NCBI GenBank assembly: GCA_038501625.1
Contig: JAZAYU010000015.1
Span: 5,354,991 to 5,418,990, forward strand
DNA from: Corbicula japonica
Lineage: Eukaryota; Mollusca; Bivalvia; Venerida; Cyrenidae
Direction: 5' to 3'
DNA: 64,000 nt
This document shows, in pieces, positions 12,057 through 23,451 of the stretch (positions are counted from its first letter, which is position 1; each line of letters opens with the position of its first letter). The notes under the pieces are model-generated. The model saw only the letters and a program-made list of their open reading frames with translations. It was not told the origin of the DNA and did not search any database. The translations under genes were made by a program, and so were the position numbers.

Positions 12057-12754
12057 TTGATGCGCACACAGCTACACGACCTTCACCTGCGCACATGTTG
12101 TTATTCTCCCGAGAGGGATAAGAATAATGACGTCATTCAGTGAGCTAATGCTACAGCCACGTGCGTGTAAAGCAAAAGTTTTGTTTAAAATAGCGACTTG
12201 GGTTTTCACCGGATGTAAACAAATATTCTTCACCAGAGCTGAAGGATGCATGTATAGATCGAGCAAATGCAGTATCGTATCTAACGTATGACGAAAGTGA
12301 ACACAAAATGTATCAACTCGGTAAAATTAACGTATTTTTTTTTGTATTTGCGGAAAGAATTGCCGGCGAGAATTTTTAAATATCCGGGTCGACGAGAAAA
12401 GTCGATGACGTCAAAAGCCTGCCAAATAGGAGCCCGATTACGATTGGAAGATGATCAGATAGGATGGTTACGATAAGACGTTCAAAATACCGTCATTGCT
12501 ATATTTGGAAACATGGAAGTCCTTACCGTTAATCGTCATCGACCGACTTTTGAAAGACTGCTGCCCCCCCCCCCCCCTACTAATTTTCTCAACGGATTTA
12601 CGCGATTTGGAAAAACGGCCTCGGCGGCCATCACAGATCCGGAAATCCGGCATAATCCGGAAAACTTTCACCCATGTAAATGTGGCGAATCATTACATAA
12701 ATGTGGCGAAACATTATTGTGGCAAATCATTAATTATTCGCATTATACATTGTA
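12057..12754. other. Unassigned, locally GC-richer, two consensus CREs
   Basis: TGACGTCA occurs at 12128-12135 and 12406-12413, and a C10 run at about 12565-12576. Overlapping open frames at 12496-12765 are short and contain the poly-C run. No homology is evident. It could hold promoter-type sequence; there is no direct evidence. Confidence 0.3.
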
Positions 12755-12762
12755 TCTATAAG

Positions 12763-13576
12763 TAGGGATGTTCCGATTGTCGCCGATGATCGAGTAATCG
12801 TTGCCCAAGCTTTAAAGTCGGCGACATCGATTCTGACTACATCGAATCAATTCTACTCGCTAATTCTGTAATTTAATAAAATTCCCTTGGAGGACAATTT
12901 TCTGGTGTCTCTGACTGTTCAGTGTGTATCTTTTCTCGCCGTAAACGTCCTTGGGTTACTTTTTTAAAATTAATAACAGTAAAAAAGGAACACAATGAAT
13001 GATCTGTTCGTGAAACAAATTAAAAAGACCCCGAAACACATCGCCAAAGGCATGTGTATATTTTGTCTTTTTACATTAAGCCCGGGTGTCGGGCTTAGCA
13101 CCAGTAAAGAACAACCTTAAAACCTCAACACTGATATGCAGAATCTTTTTTAAGACCTATAGAAACAAAGGAACCCCATCCAGTTATAAACGATTTTGAG
13201 ACATTTTTAAAAGAGCCATTATAATAGTTGATATCATTAAAAATAAAGATTATTCCAATTAAACCAATTCAAGATCTGCTAGAAATGCCTGAACTAAAAA
13301 ATGAAGTGTTCTGCGGGCTTTACTTATTTGTTATTCATGGTATGAAAATATCAAAAAAATTAAAAAGCAGTTGTGTCATTAAACTCTTCATCAAAGCAAT
13401 ATAAGCAGTAATATGAGAAGAGTTGAGAAAGGTTTCCTGTTACTTCCATAGTGGTAAACTATAAAAGTCTTTTTTAAGACGTCTGATCCCGATACTACTT
13501 GATTAATCGGATCGGACAGATATCAGAATCGGACCGATTAATCGATTTCGCTTCAGCTGTCCGATTCTCATCACTA
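12763..13576. mobile_element. hAT-like non-autonomous element with perfect 8-bp duplication
   Basis: TCTATAAG flanks both sides exactly (12755-12762 and 13577-13584). Inverted ends read TAGGGATGTTCCGATTGTCG on the left and TAGTGATGAGAATCGGACAG on the right (reverse complement). ATCGATT-type words are iterated near both ends. No transposase frame is present. The 8-bp duplication and TAGGGATG-type end are typical of hAT elements. Confidence 0.85.
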
Positions 13577-13584
13577 TCTATAAG

Positions 13585-14600
13585 ATTAAGATTGATAATT
13601 GAAAGTTGATATTGGTAAACTTACCAATATCTGCTGATTTCAGTAAATCTAGCATCTGCAACAACTTTGATGGACAACAGATCAAGATTGAAAATTAAGA
13701 GCAGTATCCTGCTTACTCTGTGATCTGTGACACTTATTTACAAAAAACAGCGCATGCGCAGTGAAAACTGTCATCTTTTTCAGTTATACCTCCAACTGTA
13801 GGTAAATGTCACAATTATACATTCCTAACTAAAGTAGCTCGGAAAAAGTATGACAATTCAATATTCTAACCTTAGACATACAAGGGAAATGTTCTAGGTT
13901 GTCTGGTAGCTTGCTTATCAATCCGTGACATTTCATTGCCTGACTGATGACGTCATTGATCATTGAATTTGCATTTTGTTGACTACACTGCTTACAGAAA
14001 GTTTGATTCACAACAGACCAAGATTGAAAATTAAGAGCAGTATGCCTGATTCTCATTGATAAGGGATTTCCCACCGATTCGTGATGTAATAAAAATGGCC
14101 AGAATCGCCGCTCGTGCACTGTAACTTTTGTCCGAGTACTACACAAGTTTCACTGTGAGCTGTTTCCAACTCATTTAGAACAATAAACATTTAGAACTAA
14201 GCAGGTAAATCCTCTAAATTGCCTGAGTTACAATTTCCATCAGAAAATTACTGTTTTCTCCATGTTTTGACCCAACTTTCACTAAAAAGCAACATTAGTC
14301 CGCTTACGTTTCGACACAGCCATTTTCAAGGGAAATCACTGTGAATAGTTTTCCAATAAAACAATCTTGAACTACATCACAGTTCATAAAGTGTGTGCCA
14401 TAAAGCAGAACGTAGTCCAATTAAAAGCCAATTATGAAATGGTTACTTTCGGTGCCATTAGCTAATGAATTTAGTTGTATTCAGGATGTTAAATTTTAGG
14501 TAAGTATACAACATAGTACATTCCAATGCCCTAACAGTGAAAATTAGAAAATCCAAGATGATAGTTTAGTTTTGGTTCAGTGTTTTCAAAGATATAATTG
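13585..14600. other. Unassigned, with NRF-1-type and CRE palindromes
   Basis: GCGCATGCGC (NRF-1 consensus) lies at 13750-13759 and TGACGTCA at 13948-13955. The phrase 'caagattgaaaattaagagc' occurs twice (about 13684 and 14020), a short direct repeat. A minus-strand open frame here is listed separately. Confidence 0.35.
13871..14146 (-). CDS. Candidate first exon, unknown protein
   Basis: A minus-strand frame opens with ATG at 14146 and runs about 92 codons to a possible splice donor AAG|gttaga at 13871. It continues open for 13 more codons if unspliced. I recognise no domain. It contains the CRE and lies next to the NRF-1-type palindrome, which would fit a promoter region, but the palindrome is downstream of the start in this orientation. 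A chance frame is at least as likely. Confidence 0.12.
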
Positions 14601-14608
14601 GTCAGATT

Positions 14609-15394
14609 TAGGGATTAAACGATGATCGATTATAATCGAAAACCGATCATTTTTAGGATCAATTTTCGATAATCAATTACAAAGTTTAATAATTGATCAT
14701 CTGTTTGCTGTTCTTTAAGCAGCTCACAAGGGAGATCACTGTATCAGAACAAAAACAGTGTTTGATATATGACATAGATCAGTGTTAGTTTGGTTTTAAA
14801 TAAGCTTTGGAATATGTTCTCCCACTAAATAGTTCAAGAAAAACACTCCTGTACCTGCAGCGTACACCCTATGCTCATATCAGATACGGTTAGCAATTTA
14901 CAAATTACAATACATGAAGTCTGTGGGCTAGAAGTGTGGTTCATGTAAATGCTAATTCATACCAGAAAATACACCGATATCCTTTTGTAATAAAACAGTA
15001 GTTCTATACAGGGCCCTCATTTCACAATGGTTAGACCCCATTCCTGTCCTCAATTAATTTCTTCCTATTTTTTAAACAAATTCCCCTCTAAAGAATTTCT
15101 TATGTGTTTTGCATGCCTTAACTTAAGCAGAAGATTCTTAACAATATCATTTTGAAATATGCAAAAAAAATTTTTTTTTGCAAAATAGAAAAAAATATGT
15201 ATTATAATAACAAATTATGAGTATTTTTGTTGCTAGAATATTAATAAAGAATTCCTATAAACAAATTCTTCTTTAGTAAAGCATTTACATTGTTATTGTA
15301 AATGCTTCGATTTTATAATCGATGATTGATCGAAAAGGGTTGTTCGATTATTTCTGATGATCGATTATGATTTTTGTCCGATTATGAAACCCTA
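14609..15394. mobile_element. hAT-like non-autonomous element with near-perfect 8-bp duplication
   Basis: The flanks are GTCAGATT (14601-14608) and GTCAGTTT (15395-15402), 7 of 8 matching. The left end reads TAGGGATTAAACGATGATCG; the right, reverse complemented, reads TAGGGTTTCATAATCGGAC. Clusters of ATCGATTATAATCG-type words sit near both ends. No transposase frame is visible. Confidence 0.8.
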
Positions 15395-15464
15395 GTCAGT
15401 TTCCAGTAAAAGAAAACTGTTTTGTTTTAGTTGAATAATGTTCATATGAAATGTTGTTAAATTC

Positions 15465-15765
15465 TTTATGCTGTGTTCTCATCGATTCGGGACGCTTATG
15501 TCGCATCATTCAAGAGATAATAAAACATACCAAACAAATTAAACACACCATTTTAAAACATAATTGTACAAACAAACCATATAACTACAATTCCAACAAC
15601 AAATTCATTCAAAATATCTCAATGTTTAAATAAATCGTACCAGAATTAGTCAACCATTCTAAGATCGTTCTCAATGATTCAGGATTGTATATGGTTTGTT
15701 TATATCATAATGTTTTAAAATGGTATGTTTGATTTGTCCCAATCGACAAGAACACCGTATTAGCA
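15465..15765. repeat. Fold-back repeat, ~300 bp
   Basis: The arm 'ccattttaaaacataattgt' plus 'acaaaccatat' at about 15549-15582 is mirrored by 'atatggtttgtttatatcat' and 'aatgttttaaaatgg' at about 15689-15723. The outer parts 'gttctcatcgattcgggac' and 'gtcccaatcgacaagaac' also pair. It sits between the hAT element and the larger inverted repeat. Confidence 0.6.
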
Positions 15766-15804
15766 TATTATTTCAGTCCGATCGCACAATTATAATTATC
15801 AATT

Positions 15805-18363
15805 ATCACGGTATGTATCCCAATAATCAACACTCGGAAGAAAATGCCAGGCTCGGAGGATAAGAACGGCTAGAGATTTGGATGAGAGTGAGAAAAGCGT
15901 AAGTATTTTTATTTTTATCTTTTACTTATGCCGATTTAAATCACGTTAGTGATTGCAATCGTTCTAGGCTAACATAAGCTATATAAAACTGCAATGGTTT
16001 TTGCAGACAGCCCCTACGTTGTGGTGAAAATCACCGAAGAAGATAGAAAATTCGACCCATCGCTCAGAATTAAACAAGTTTCCATCTGTATTTAGGTAGT
16101 TGAGTGAAGAAAACATAACTATTTGATCCTTTACTGTCCCTCTGTTAATAAACAATCACAACATGGTAACACAGTTCGGTAAAAATGAATCTAAATCTTA
16201 CTTTTTCTGAAGATGTCAACGCGAAATGGATAATCACTGGCTCCAGTGAAGATAATAGGTGGCTACATTAAAAATTTTATGGATTATGAACAAACTTACC
16301 TTTTCATCATAATGCTTTTAAGTAATGTTTATTAGTTTTAAAGTCACATTTTTAATCTACTAGGACCAGAAGTCATTGTCCAACCCATTATCTATATTTG
16401 GTAAGTAATAATGAAGGTAATACAATTTAAATTTGCACTGTAGTAATCTTAAGTGATTAAGATGTACAATATATCATTTCATATCATATCATATCAGGTT
16501 TTACGTCTTTTTGAGATAACCTGAGTTTGCTAGTTTTCAGCGTGTAGTTGTTAACGTTCAAAATCATTCATTGGTTCTATACACCACCCAGTACTAGACA
16601 CAAGTTATGCTTGTAATAATTAGCAAGTGTTGTAATTTTGAAAGAGCAACAGCTTTGATACTTGAGAGAAAAGTGGAACTTAATATCAAAACTTATCCAC
16701 ATTTCTAGGTCCATAAAGGGGCCATAATTCTGTCAAAATATAACCAGAGTTATGTTACTTAAGCTGCACAGTCATCTTATTACAGTAATAGTAAGTACGT
16801 ATGCCAAGGTTGAAAGCAATAGCTTTGTTACTTCGGATAAAAATGGACATAAACACAAAACTAGGTCGAGCCCGGATGCAGACGTAGCTCAGGTGATGAC
16901 ATAGGCTCATTAAAAAACAAATAGAAGAGCTTATAAACCACAGAAATCTACTGAATTGAGAAAAAAAGAAAAACAATGATATAACTTGCAGAAGAACTGC
17001 TTGAATGGCGCCCCATTTAGATCAACATTTAAATGAATAATTCTAAGAAGATAAAGAGTTATTTTGTAATTTCCCATTGTTTGCTTTCTCTAGATTTTAG
17101 ATATTTTGTTCAAAACTATGTATACTAAATACCAAAAGCAATATAATTTCTGTTGAACATTTTTGTAGGTCAATGTGTACAATGACTGGACTATAGGTCC
17201 TTTTGGAAACATACAATCACATAATATCACTTAAATCGGGAAAGGGACATAAAAATAATAACCAATCGTTTATACATCGCTAAAATCTTATTTATCAATT
17301 CTTACGACATTTTGTCTTTTATTATCACACATCGACACGTGGTAGTGATTGCCACTGCTGGCCCGTCATCAGGTAAACACAGCTTTACAAGTAAGGGGCG
17401 AAACGGTTCTGAGGGTCCTTGTCTAAGGATGTCGATGTGTTTTTTGTTACCTGTACATAGTGGTGTGGATCACGAATTGCAATAAATTCTAACAAAAAAA
17501 TTCTAATATATGTTTTTCTGGCAAAATACAATTAAAAAGTCACTAAAGGTGACTTATTTTATTTATTTTAATTTTTATCCATCTAGCAGAATGATGCCGA
17601 CGGCTCTTCATTATATTCTTCTAATAAACATTTTATTTCATTTCTCATTTTGAATCTGTTATTTCTATTGGTTGCAAAAGAAACCACAATTTGTCAAGGA
17701 AAGAACTTATGCAAATGTTAATCCCTTCATCACAAAACATTTTGTAAGATGAGGTGTCGCTTGAAGACATTGTTGACACACACACGCACGGACAAAGGCG
17801 AACATAAAACGTCATTTCACAGTTGAGAAATGATAAAAAACATAGTATTGATACATTTTCCTGAAGATAAAATTAAAAGCCTGGCGATTATTCAGTTTGA
17901 GCCACCTATTATCTTTAACAAATTTTACTAAAGCCAGTGATTATCCATCTCGCTTTGACATCTTCAGAAAAAGTAAGATTTAGATTCATTTTTACCGAAC
18001 TGTGTTTCCATGTTGTGATTGTTTATTAACAGAGGGACAGTAAAGGATCAAATAGTTATGTTTTCTTCGCTCGAATACCTAAAAACAGACAGAAAATTGT
18101 TTAATTTTGAGCAATGGGTCGAATTTTCCCCCTTCTTCGGTGATTTTCACCACATTGTAGGGACTGTCTGCAAAAACCATTGCAGTTTTATATAGCTGGC
18201 CTAGAACGATTGCAATCACTAACGTGATTTAAATCGGCATTAGTAAAAGATAAAAGTAAATATACTTACGCTTTTCGCACTCTCATCCAAATCTCTAGCC
18301 GTTCTTATCCTCCGAGCCTGGCATTGTCTTCCGAGTGTTGAGTATTGGGATACATACCGTGAT
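15805..18363. repeat. Large inverted repeat, ~460-bp arms around a 1.6-kb centre
   Basis: The left arm at 15805-16264 starts ATCACGGTATGTATCCCAAT. The right arm at 17900-18363 is its reverse complement at roughly 90 percent by eye. Both arms keep a possible splice donor (AAAAGC|gtaagt) and a 'tttttgcag' acceptor-like site. Between them a block reads in one frame DSPYxVVKITEE and continues to a stop. The arms could be a transposon's long inverted ends or a head-to-head duplication of exons from an unknown gene. No clear target duplication is seen. Confidence 0.7.
16265..17899. other. Centre of the large inverted repeat, nothing recognised
   Basis: AT-rich. A short pentamer run 'atcatatcatatcat' lies at about 16481. 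An 11-bp inverted pair ACACATCGACA / TGTCGATGTGT (17327-17337, 17430-17440) brackets a GC-richer 90-bp block. The 73-codon minus-strand frame at 16755-16976 is not recognisable. Confidence 0.35.
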
Positions 18364-19699
18364 TATGCATTCAACAGGTTGTATTTACCAATAGCTTTTC
18401 AGACAAAATATGAGTTTTTCAGTAGACTGCCTTCACGATCTAGCAGCTACTTAGCAAGGAAAATATCGATAGTAATTTCCTAAAAGTAAAACTTGGAGCG
18501 AAACATTTAGAGAACAAATATAATTGTTCTGTGAGGCTCGATTTGTTGCAAAATGTGTCGTAACTATATTGTTAAATCATAACTTATTTTCAAATGTATG
18601 AATACTAATAGCATTTACCTTGGGCGTCCTTAGATTTACTCATTTTCAGACATTAAACTTTGTTCTCAGGACCGTCAAATTTCGGCGGAAAGATCATGAC
18701 CAAGTTAATTTCCGGATTCCGGTTTAAGGGTAGTGTCAAGACCTTCGCACTGTCGGTGAGGCATGTTTATGGTCAAAACATTCAAAGTTCTGGCACAGAC
18801 ACTTGTTTAGGGGTCCTTTGCTGGCCCTATATGCCTATAGTCCTATAAATATGACGTCGTAAATGCTTATTTATCTTTTTTTTTATTTTATGGCAATTAC
18901 GACGTCATATCGCCGAACGCAGTTTTCCTGTCGCATGTTCCGACCGATTTCAGTCGGGACAATTATCTAAGTTATCTGCAAATTTACAACATGACAGGCC
19001 TAAATATAGCAATATTTCATTGATATTACGCTTATTCTTGCTTCAGACATAAAAATTACTTACATTATCCAGTTATAAACTACGATTATCCATTTTAATT
19101 TCAACCACAGTATTTTTGTATATGCGGCTCTCAGCCGTGTAGACATTGCTCGATTCTGATTGGCTCACGCAAATCATGCAACCGCCTCATGTTATACAAT
19201 ACTAATTGGACGAATTACAAATAAATAGATGTTTTTTATAATATAAATCATACTTCCCCATATAATCGGACAGAAATATATATTTTCTTGATAATTAAAG
19301 TTAGCCTACAAAAGTTTGATTGTTTTTCTTTGTTTAAAGGACATAACCTGACTATTGAAAATATTATTTTCGTCTACGAAATTTTTACGCAACTGTCAAT
19401 CGGGAATATGTCAAGTGAAAGTTCTGCATACACAGTACTTGAATATAATTTCTTACCGGATTTAATTTATGTTTACCGATGATCTGATGCTTAAAGGTGA
19501 ATTTCGTTATATATTTTCAGTGTCTAATCATTTAAAGCTGAGATTATGACTTTCTGTAAAGTTTTTGTTAAAACTAAATATGCGACACGTTTTTGATGCA
19601 TCGCGTTTAGAGGTAACGCTTGCCAATAAATGAAAAATATAAAATGTCAAAATATTAAATGTTAAAGGTTAAAGAAGCATGCGTTCCTCTGAATATTTG
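18364..19699. other. Unassigned; possible minus-strand start exon
   Basis: On the minus strand, an ATG at 18643 opens eight codons (MSKSKDAQ) to a donor-like G|gtaaat at 18618. It points into the large inverted repeat, but I could not join it in frame to the exon-like blocks there. The rest shows no gene. A hairpin at 18849-18910 is listed separately. Confidence 0.3.
18849..18910. promoter_or_regulatory. 14-bp perfect inverted pair with CRE-like cores
   Basis: ATATGACGTCGTAA (18849-18862) and TTACGACGTCATAT (18897-18910) are exact reverse complements separated by 34 bp of T-rich sequence. Each contains a CRE-like TGACGTCG/CGACGTCA core. This could be a stem-loop or a paired factor-binding site. 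The pair is plain in the sequence; any function is inference. Confidence 0.4.
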
Positions 19700-20381
19700 G
19701 AGTATATATGCCTTTAGAGCTATATAGGCCTATATATAGGCTTACAGGTCTCTAGATCCAAGTGGGCAATTTCAGGAAATAAACGGATGATCTACAGCAT
19801 GAGATACAACTACAATCACTTAGAACACAAAATATCCCAGTTTTCAAAAAATAACAGTTCATACATAACATAACCATGGAAAGATAACAAAGTAACAGAT
19901 CACGAAAAAATACATGATCCCATTTGCACATTAATTTCGAAGACAAAATGGTAACTTACCGAACAAATGTTGATTCCCGTTGATAGATCCTTTAATAATC
20001 TTTCCTATGACACTAGTAACTAAACATAAATTCGTCTTTTGGTGGAGAAAATCCAGATTTATTATCAAAATTTATGGAAGTTTTCACTCGGAATCTCTTC
20101 TTTTCCGATTAAGCCCGGTTTATTTGAAAAACGACTTGGCTGCGCATTAGAGCCGGGTTCAACAAAAAGGGTTAAATTTGGTGGAAAATTCTGAACGTCC
20201 GCAAACGTCGGTATGTTTCCTGTACGTACAATGTGTAATTTAAATAAAAATCAAGTAAATAGAATGTTGACCATCAAAACAACAGACACTTACCGAGATT
20301 GCTTGTTATTTTCAAGGTTTGTTTCAAACGATTGTCGAATAATTTATTTATTTTTTTTTTATTTACTCGTTTTTTGAAACA

Positions 20382-20574
20382 ATGGGGTTTTCGGGAAATG
20401 ACGTAATTTGCATAATTTCGGAAAAGAACAGATTCCGCGGACTAAAATATGAAAACTTCAGTGATTTTGAAAATAAATTTGGATTTTCTCTGCTAATAAA
20501 CGGATTTATGTTTAGTTTCTGGTGTCATCGGAAAGATAAATTATTTATCGACCAACATCAACAATATTTATTCG
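20382..20574 (+). CDS. Candidate exon ending at a GTAAGT site, unknown
   Basis: ATG at 20382 opens 64 codons ending at TTCG|gtaagt (20574/20575), a good donor. The peptide has an acidic, aromatic-rich stretch (YENFSDFENKFGF) and matches no family I know. The inverted partner copy (about 19960-20150, minus strand) has TAG in place of a Trp codon and is shifted, so coding sequence has not been conserved between the copies. It may be a remnant exon or a chance frame. Confidence 0.18.
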
Positions 20575-20665
20575 GTAAGTTACGTTTTTGTCTTTGAAAT
20601 TGGCGTGCAACTGGGATGATGTATTTTTCCGAGATCTGTTTAGTTGGTTATCTTTAGTTATTTAA

Positions 20666-21352
20666 GGGCCTGCCACACTCCTCCCAATTCTATTAATCGA
20701 TAAAAAGAAAATTATCAAAATCTCAATAACGGCAAACTGCTGTTAATTGAAACTTTGCACAAATGTATGTTATTAATGTATCTTTATTTTACAGATGGTA
20801 AGACACGTTAGAAAAGTAAAGAACAATAGCAAGATCAAAAAGTTCCCTCAACTTCTATTTACATAAATTCACAAAAACTAAAGAACACAAAACATCATTT
20901 TAAATGCCCACATGAGTAATATGATACTGACAACAATTTATTGTGCCCTCGTGATTTACATATGTAAACTTTACGAGATATTAGTAAAAGTGTATTTGAC
21001 CTTCAATTTCCTGGTCGCGTAAACTGATGACAATCACTGATTTCGCTTAATAGTTGAAAGTTTTTTACAAAGTACACAACATTTTCTTGTCAGTATCATT
21101 GCGCTCACGAGGGAATTTAAAATTATGTTCTGCATCCCTTAGTTTTTGTGAATTTATGCAAATAGAATTCAAGGAATTTTTAGGTCTAGCTTTGTTTCTT
21201 TACTTTTCTAACGTGTCGTTCTGTATGCAAAATAAAGTTACATTAGTAACATTCATTTGTGCAAAGTTTCATTGAACGGCATTTTGCCATTACTGAGATT
21301 TGATGATTTTTATTTTATCCATGAATAGAATTGGGAGGAGTGTGGCAAGCCC
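20666..21352. mobile_element. MITE at TTAA with long inverted repeats, copy A
   Basis: TTAA flanks both ends (20662-20665, 21353-21356). The ends read GGGCCTGCCACACTCCTCCC and, reverse complemented, GGGCTTGCCACACTCCTCCC. Pairing extends well over 100 bp, through 'aaactttgcacaaatg' and 'acacgttagaaaagtaaag'. There is no transposase. TTAA targeting points to piggyBac- or Kolobok-type transposases (inference). Confidence 0.8.
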
Positions 21353-21515
21353 TTAATATAACAAGAATTTTTTTTTCAAAAACGGGGATATTTTGTGTTC
21401 TGGGTGATTGAAGTTGCATCTCGTGATACAGATCGCTCATTTATTAGATGGAATTGACCAAACTTGATACTAGAGCTCTGTTTTAAGCCTATATAGCTCT
21501 ACTGACATACTGGCC

Positions 21516-22874
21516 AGAAAAGGACCTCTAATCAGGTGTCTGTGAGTTCTGGCATCATATTAAAACTACGTTTTTGTCTAGTATTACCCGTGGTCTAGTA
21601 CTCAATCTGGTTAAGAGGACGCAAACGTTAACATTGGATAATGTAATGCACAAACTTTGAAGGGGTTTTTCTTATTTTCTTAGAAAGCTGGGTAACATTT
21701 CTTTTTCATCCAGCCACAATACCTGAGATCATATTTATAAGCAAATGTTAAATTGGCAAAGGTTGATCAATATTTCCAAATACAAAATGTTTTACCTGTA
21801 AGATTGACTTCTGTTCATCTTTAGAGTTTTGAGGGGATTTCTTTTTCCAATATAAAATTTTATGCAGCAAATTATGTACAGTGGTCGTGATGATATGGTA
21901 ATTTTTTATTTTAAAATTTTCCACCAATTTTCTTCAAAGTTTTTGCATTGTCCCATCGAATGTACATAACTGCGTTTCTTAAAATCATCCCTATACGCCT
22001 TTCCAATAAACAGTTTCGCAGTCCTGTACGAGTTACTTCCCGCGACCGGAAATCAATCCAAAACGAGGCTCTGCGTGATAGCTGAACGATCGGACTAATG
22101 GCTTAAGCACTTAATAGCTAACATTATCCACTATATTGCAGGTCTGCGTTCGTCGCCGGCGGTGAAAAAATAAGTCGCTGGTCTGTTATTCTAGCCAGAC
22201 TTTTTATTTTTTCACTATTTGTTAGATATTTCGATTTTTAATGATTTAAGAACATGTACCAATCTTGTTGATAGTAGGCCGGTAGGCAGTATGAAACGCA
22301 ATTGGACAAACATGAGCATTAATTTTTACCAATTCTGTACAAAAAATTCTTCTTAATATCTTTTCTGTTGAAAATATATTTTACTGGTGTGAATGTTGCA
22401 AATTGCTAAGACTGGTAATGCGCTATTATCCGGAAATCGTGATATGTCAACAACTGGTTACATGATCTGTAGGCAAAAAAATACAATCTAAATTTGTTGA
22501 TACTTACACATTTGAACAATCAGACCTGCAAACTCTCCCGAATTTTGCGGGATTCTCCCTAATTTAAGTTAGATTTCCGAACTCACGGAATCACTATACA
22601 ATCTCCCGAAATCTGGTTTTCCCCATGCAATTTTAGGTTAAGGCCAAATTTCCATTTATTTTCTTTGTTGTCTTTGTATATTCAGTCAAGATTCTCTCCC
22701 CAGCGGGAGCGCTACGCTTTGATCTCAAAACTATACATCCGCTACATGCTTTAATTATCCCACACCTACACCTCCCAATTCTTAAGTATTGCGGAGTCCT
22801 TTAACTACTGGATGTGCCAGCAAATGTATTTGATTAGGCTACTAGTATGGGTATCGAAATAAATTGTTCAATAA
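21516..22874. other. Unassigned; hAT-like end fragment near 22521
   Basis: 'cagacctgcaaactctcccg' at 22521 resembles a hAT-type element end, and 'ctcccgaa' words repeat over the next 100 bp, but no partner end is visible. No other gene or repeat was recognised. The 22037-22180 stretch is locally GC-richer. Confidence 0.35.
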
Positions 22875-23451
22875 GGGCTTACTATACTACTCCCCAGGCC
22901 GTTCATAGATATCAAAATCTCAATAACGGAATGCCGTTAAATGAAACTTTGCACAAATGAGTTTTACTAATATTATCATTATTTTGCATATGGTAATTCT
23001 TAGACACGTTAGAACAGTAAAGAAAAATAGCGAGATCTAAAAATTCCTTAGTGACTTACATATGTAAACTTTACGAGATATTAGTAAACGTGTGTTTGAC
23101 CTTCAATTTCCTGGTCGCGTAAACAGATGACAATCATTGATTTCTCTTTAAGTAGTTGAAAGTTCTTTACAAAGTAAACAACATTTTCTTGTATCATTAC
23201 TCTCACGTGGGAATTTAAAATTATGTTTTGTATTGCTTAGTTTTGCGAGTTTATGTAAATAGAATTTGAAGTTATTTTTAGGTCTAACTTCTTTCTTTAT
23301 TTTTCTAACGTGTCTTGCTTTACGCAAATTAAAGATACATTAGTAACATTTATTTGTGCAAAGTTTCATTGAACGGCATTTTGGCGCTATTGAGATTTTG
23401 ATAATTTTCTTTTTTATCAATGAACATGCTGGGGAGGAGTGTAGTAAGCCC
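22875..23451. mobile_element. MITE at TTAA with long inverted repeats, copy B
   Basis: Same family as copy A: the left end reads GGGCTTACTATACTACTCCC and the right end, reversed, GGGCTTACTACACTCCTCCC. Shared interior words are 'atctcaataacgg', 'gaaactttgcacaaatga' and 'ttcctggtcgcgtaaac'. The flanks are ATAA and TTCA, a decayed TTAA pair. Confidence 0.78.

Larger units (their letters stand above)
19700..21515. repeat. Diverged inverted duplication, right arm split by a MITE
   Basis: The left arm (19700 to about 20195) read in reverse matches the right arm (about 20290-21515) once the MITE at 20666-21352 is removed. Shared words include 'tttatgtttagtt', 'tgtcat.ggaaagat', 'ttcggtaagtta', 'gggatattttgtgttct' and 'gcctatatagctct'. 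The left arm preserves the site as it was before the MITE. Both arms keep a GTAAGT donor-like site at the same place. Confidence 0.7.

Noticed and set aside
18619..18643. Start exon MSKSKDAQ joined to the inverted-repeat exon-like blocks
   Set aside because: No combination of visible sites keeps an open frame, so I did not call a gene.
22136..22540. Possible hAT-like element between 'ttgcaggtctg' (22136) and 'cagacctgcaaactc' (22521)
   Set aside because: The ends point outward instead of inward and only 11 bp match.
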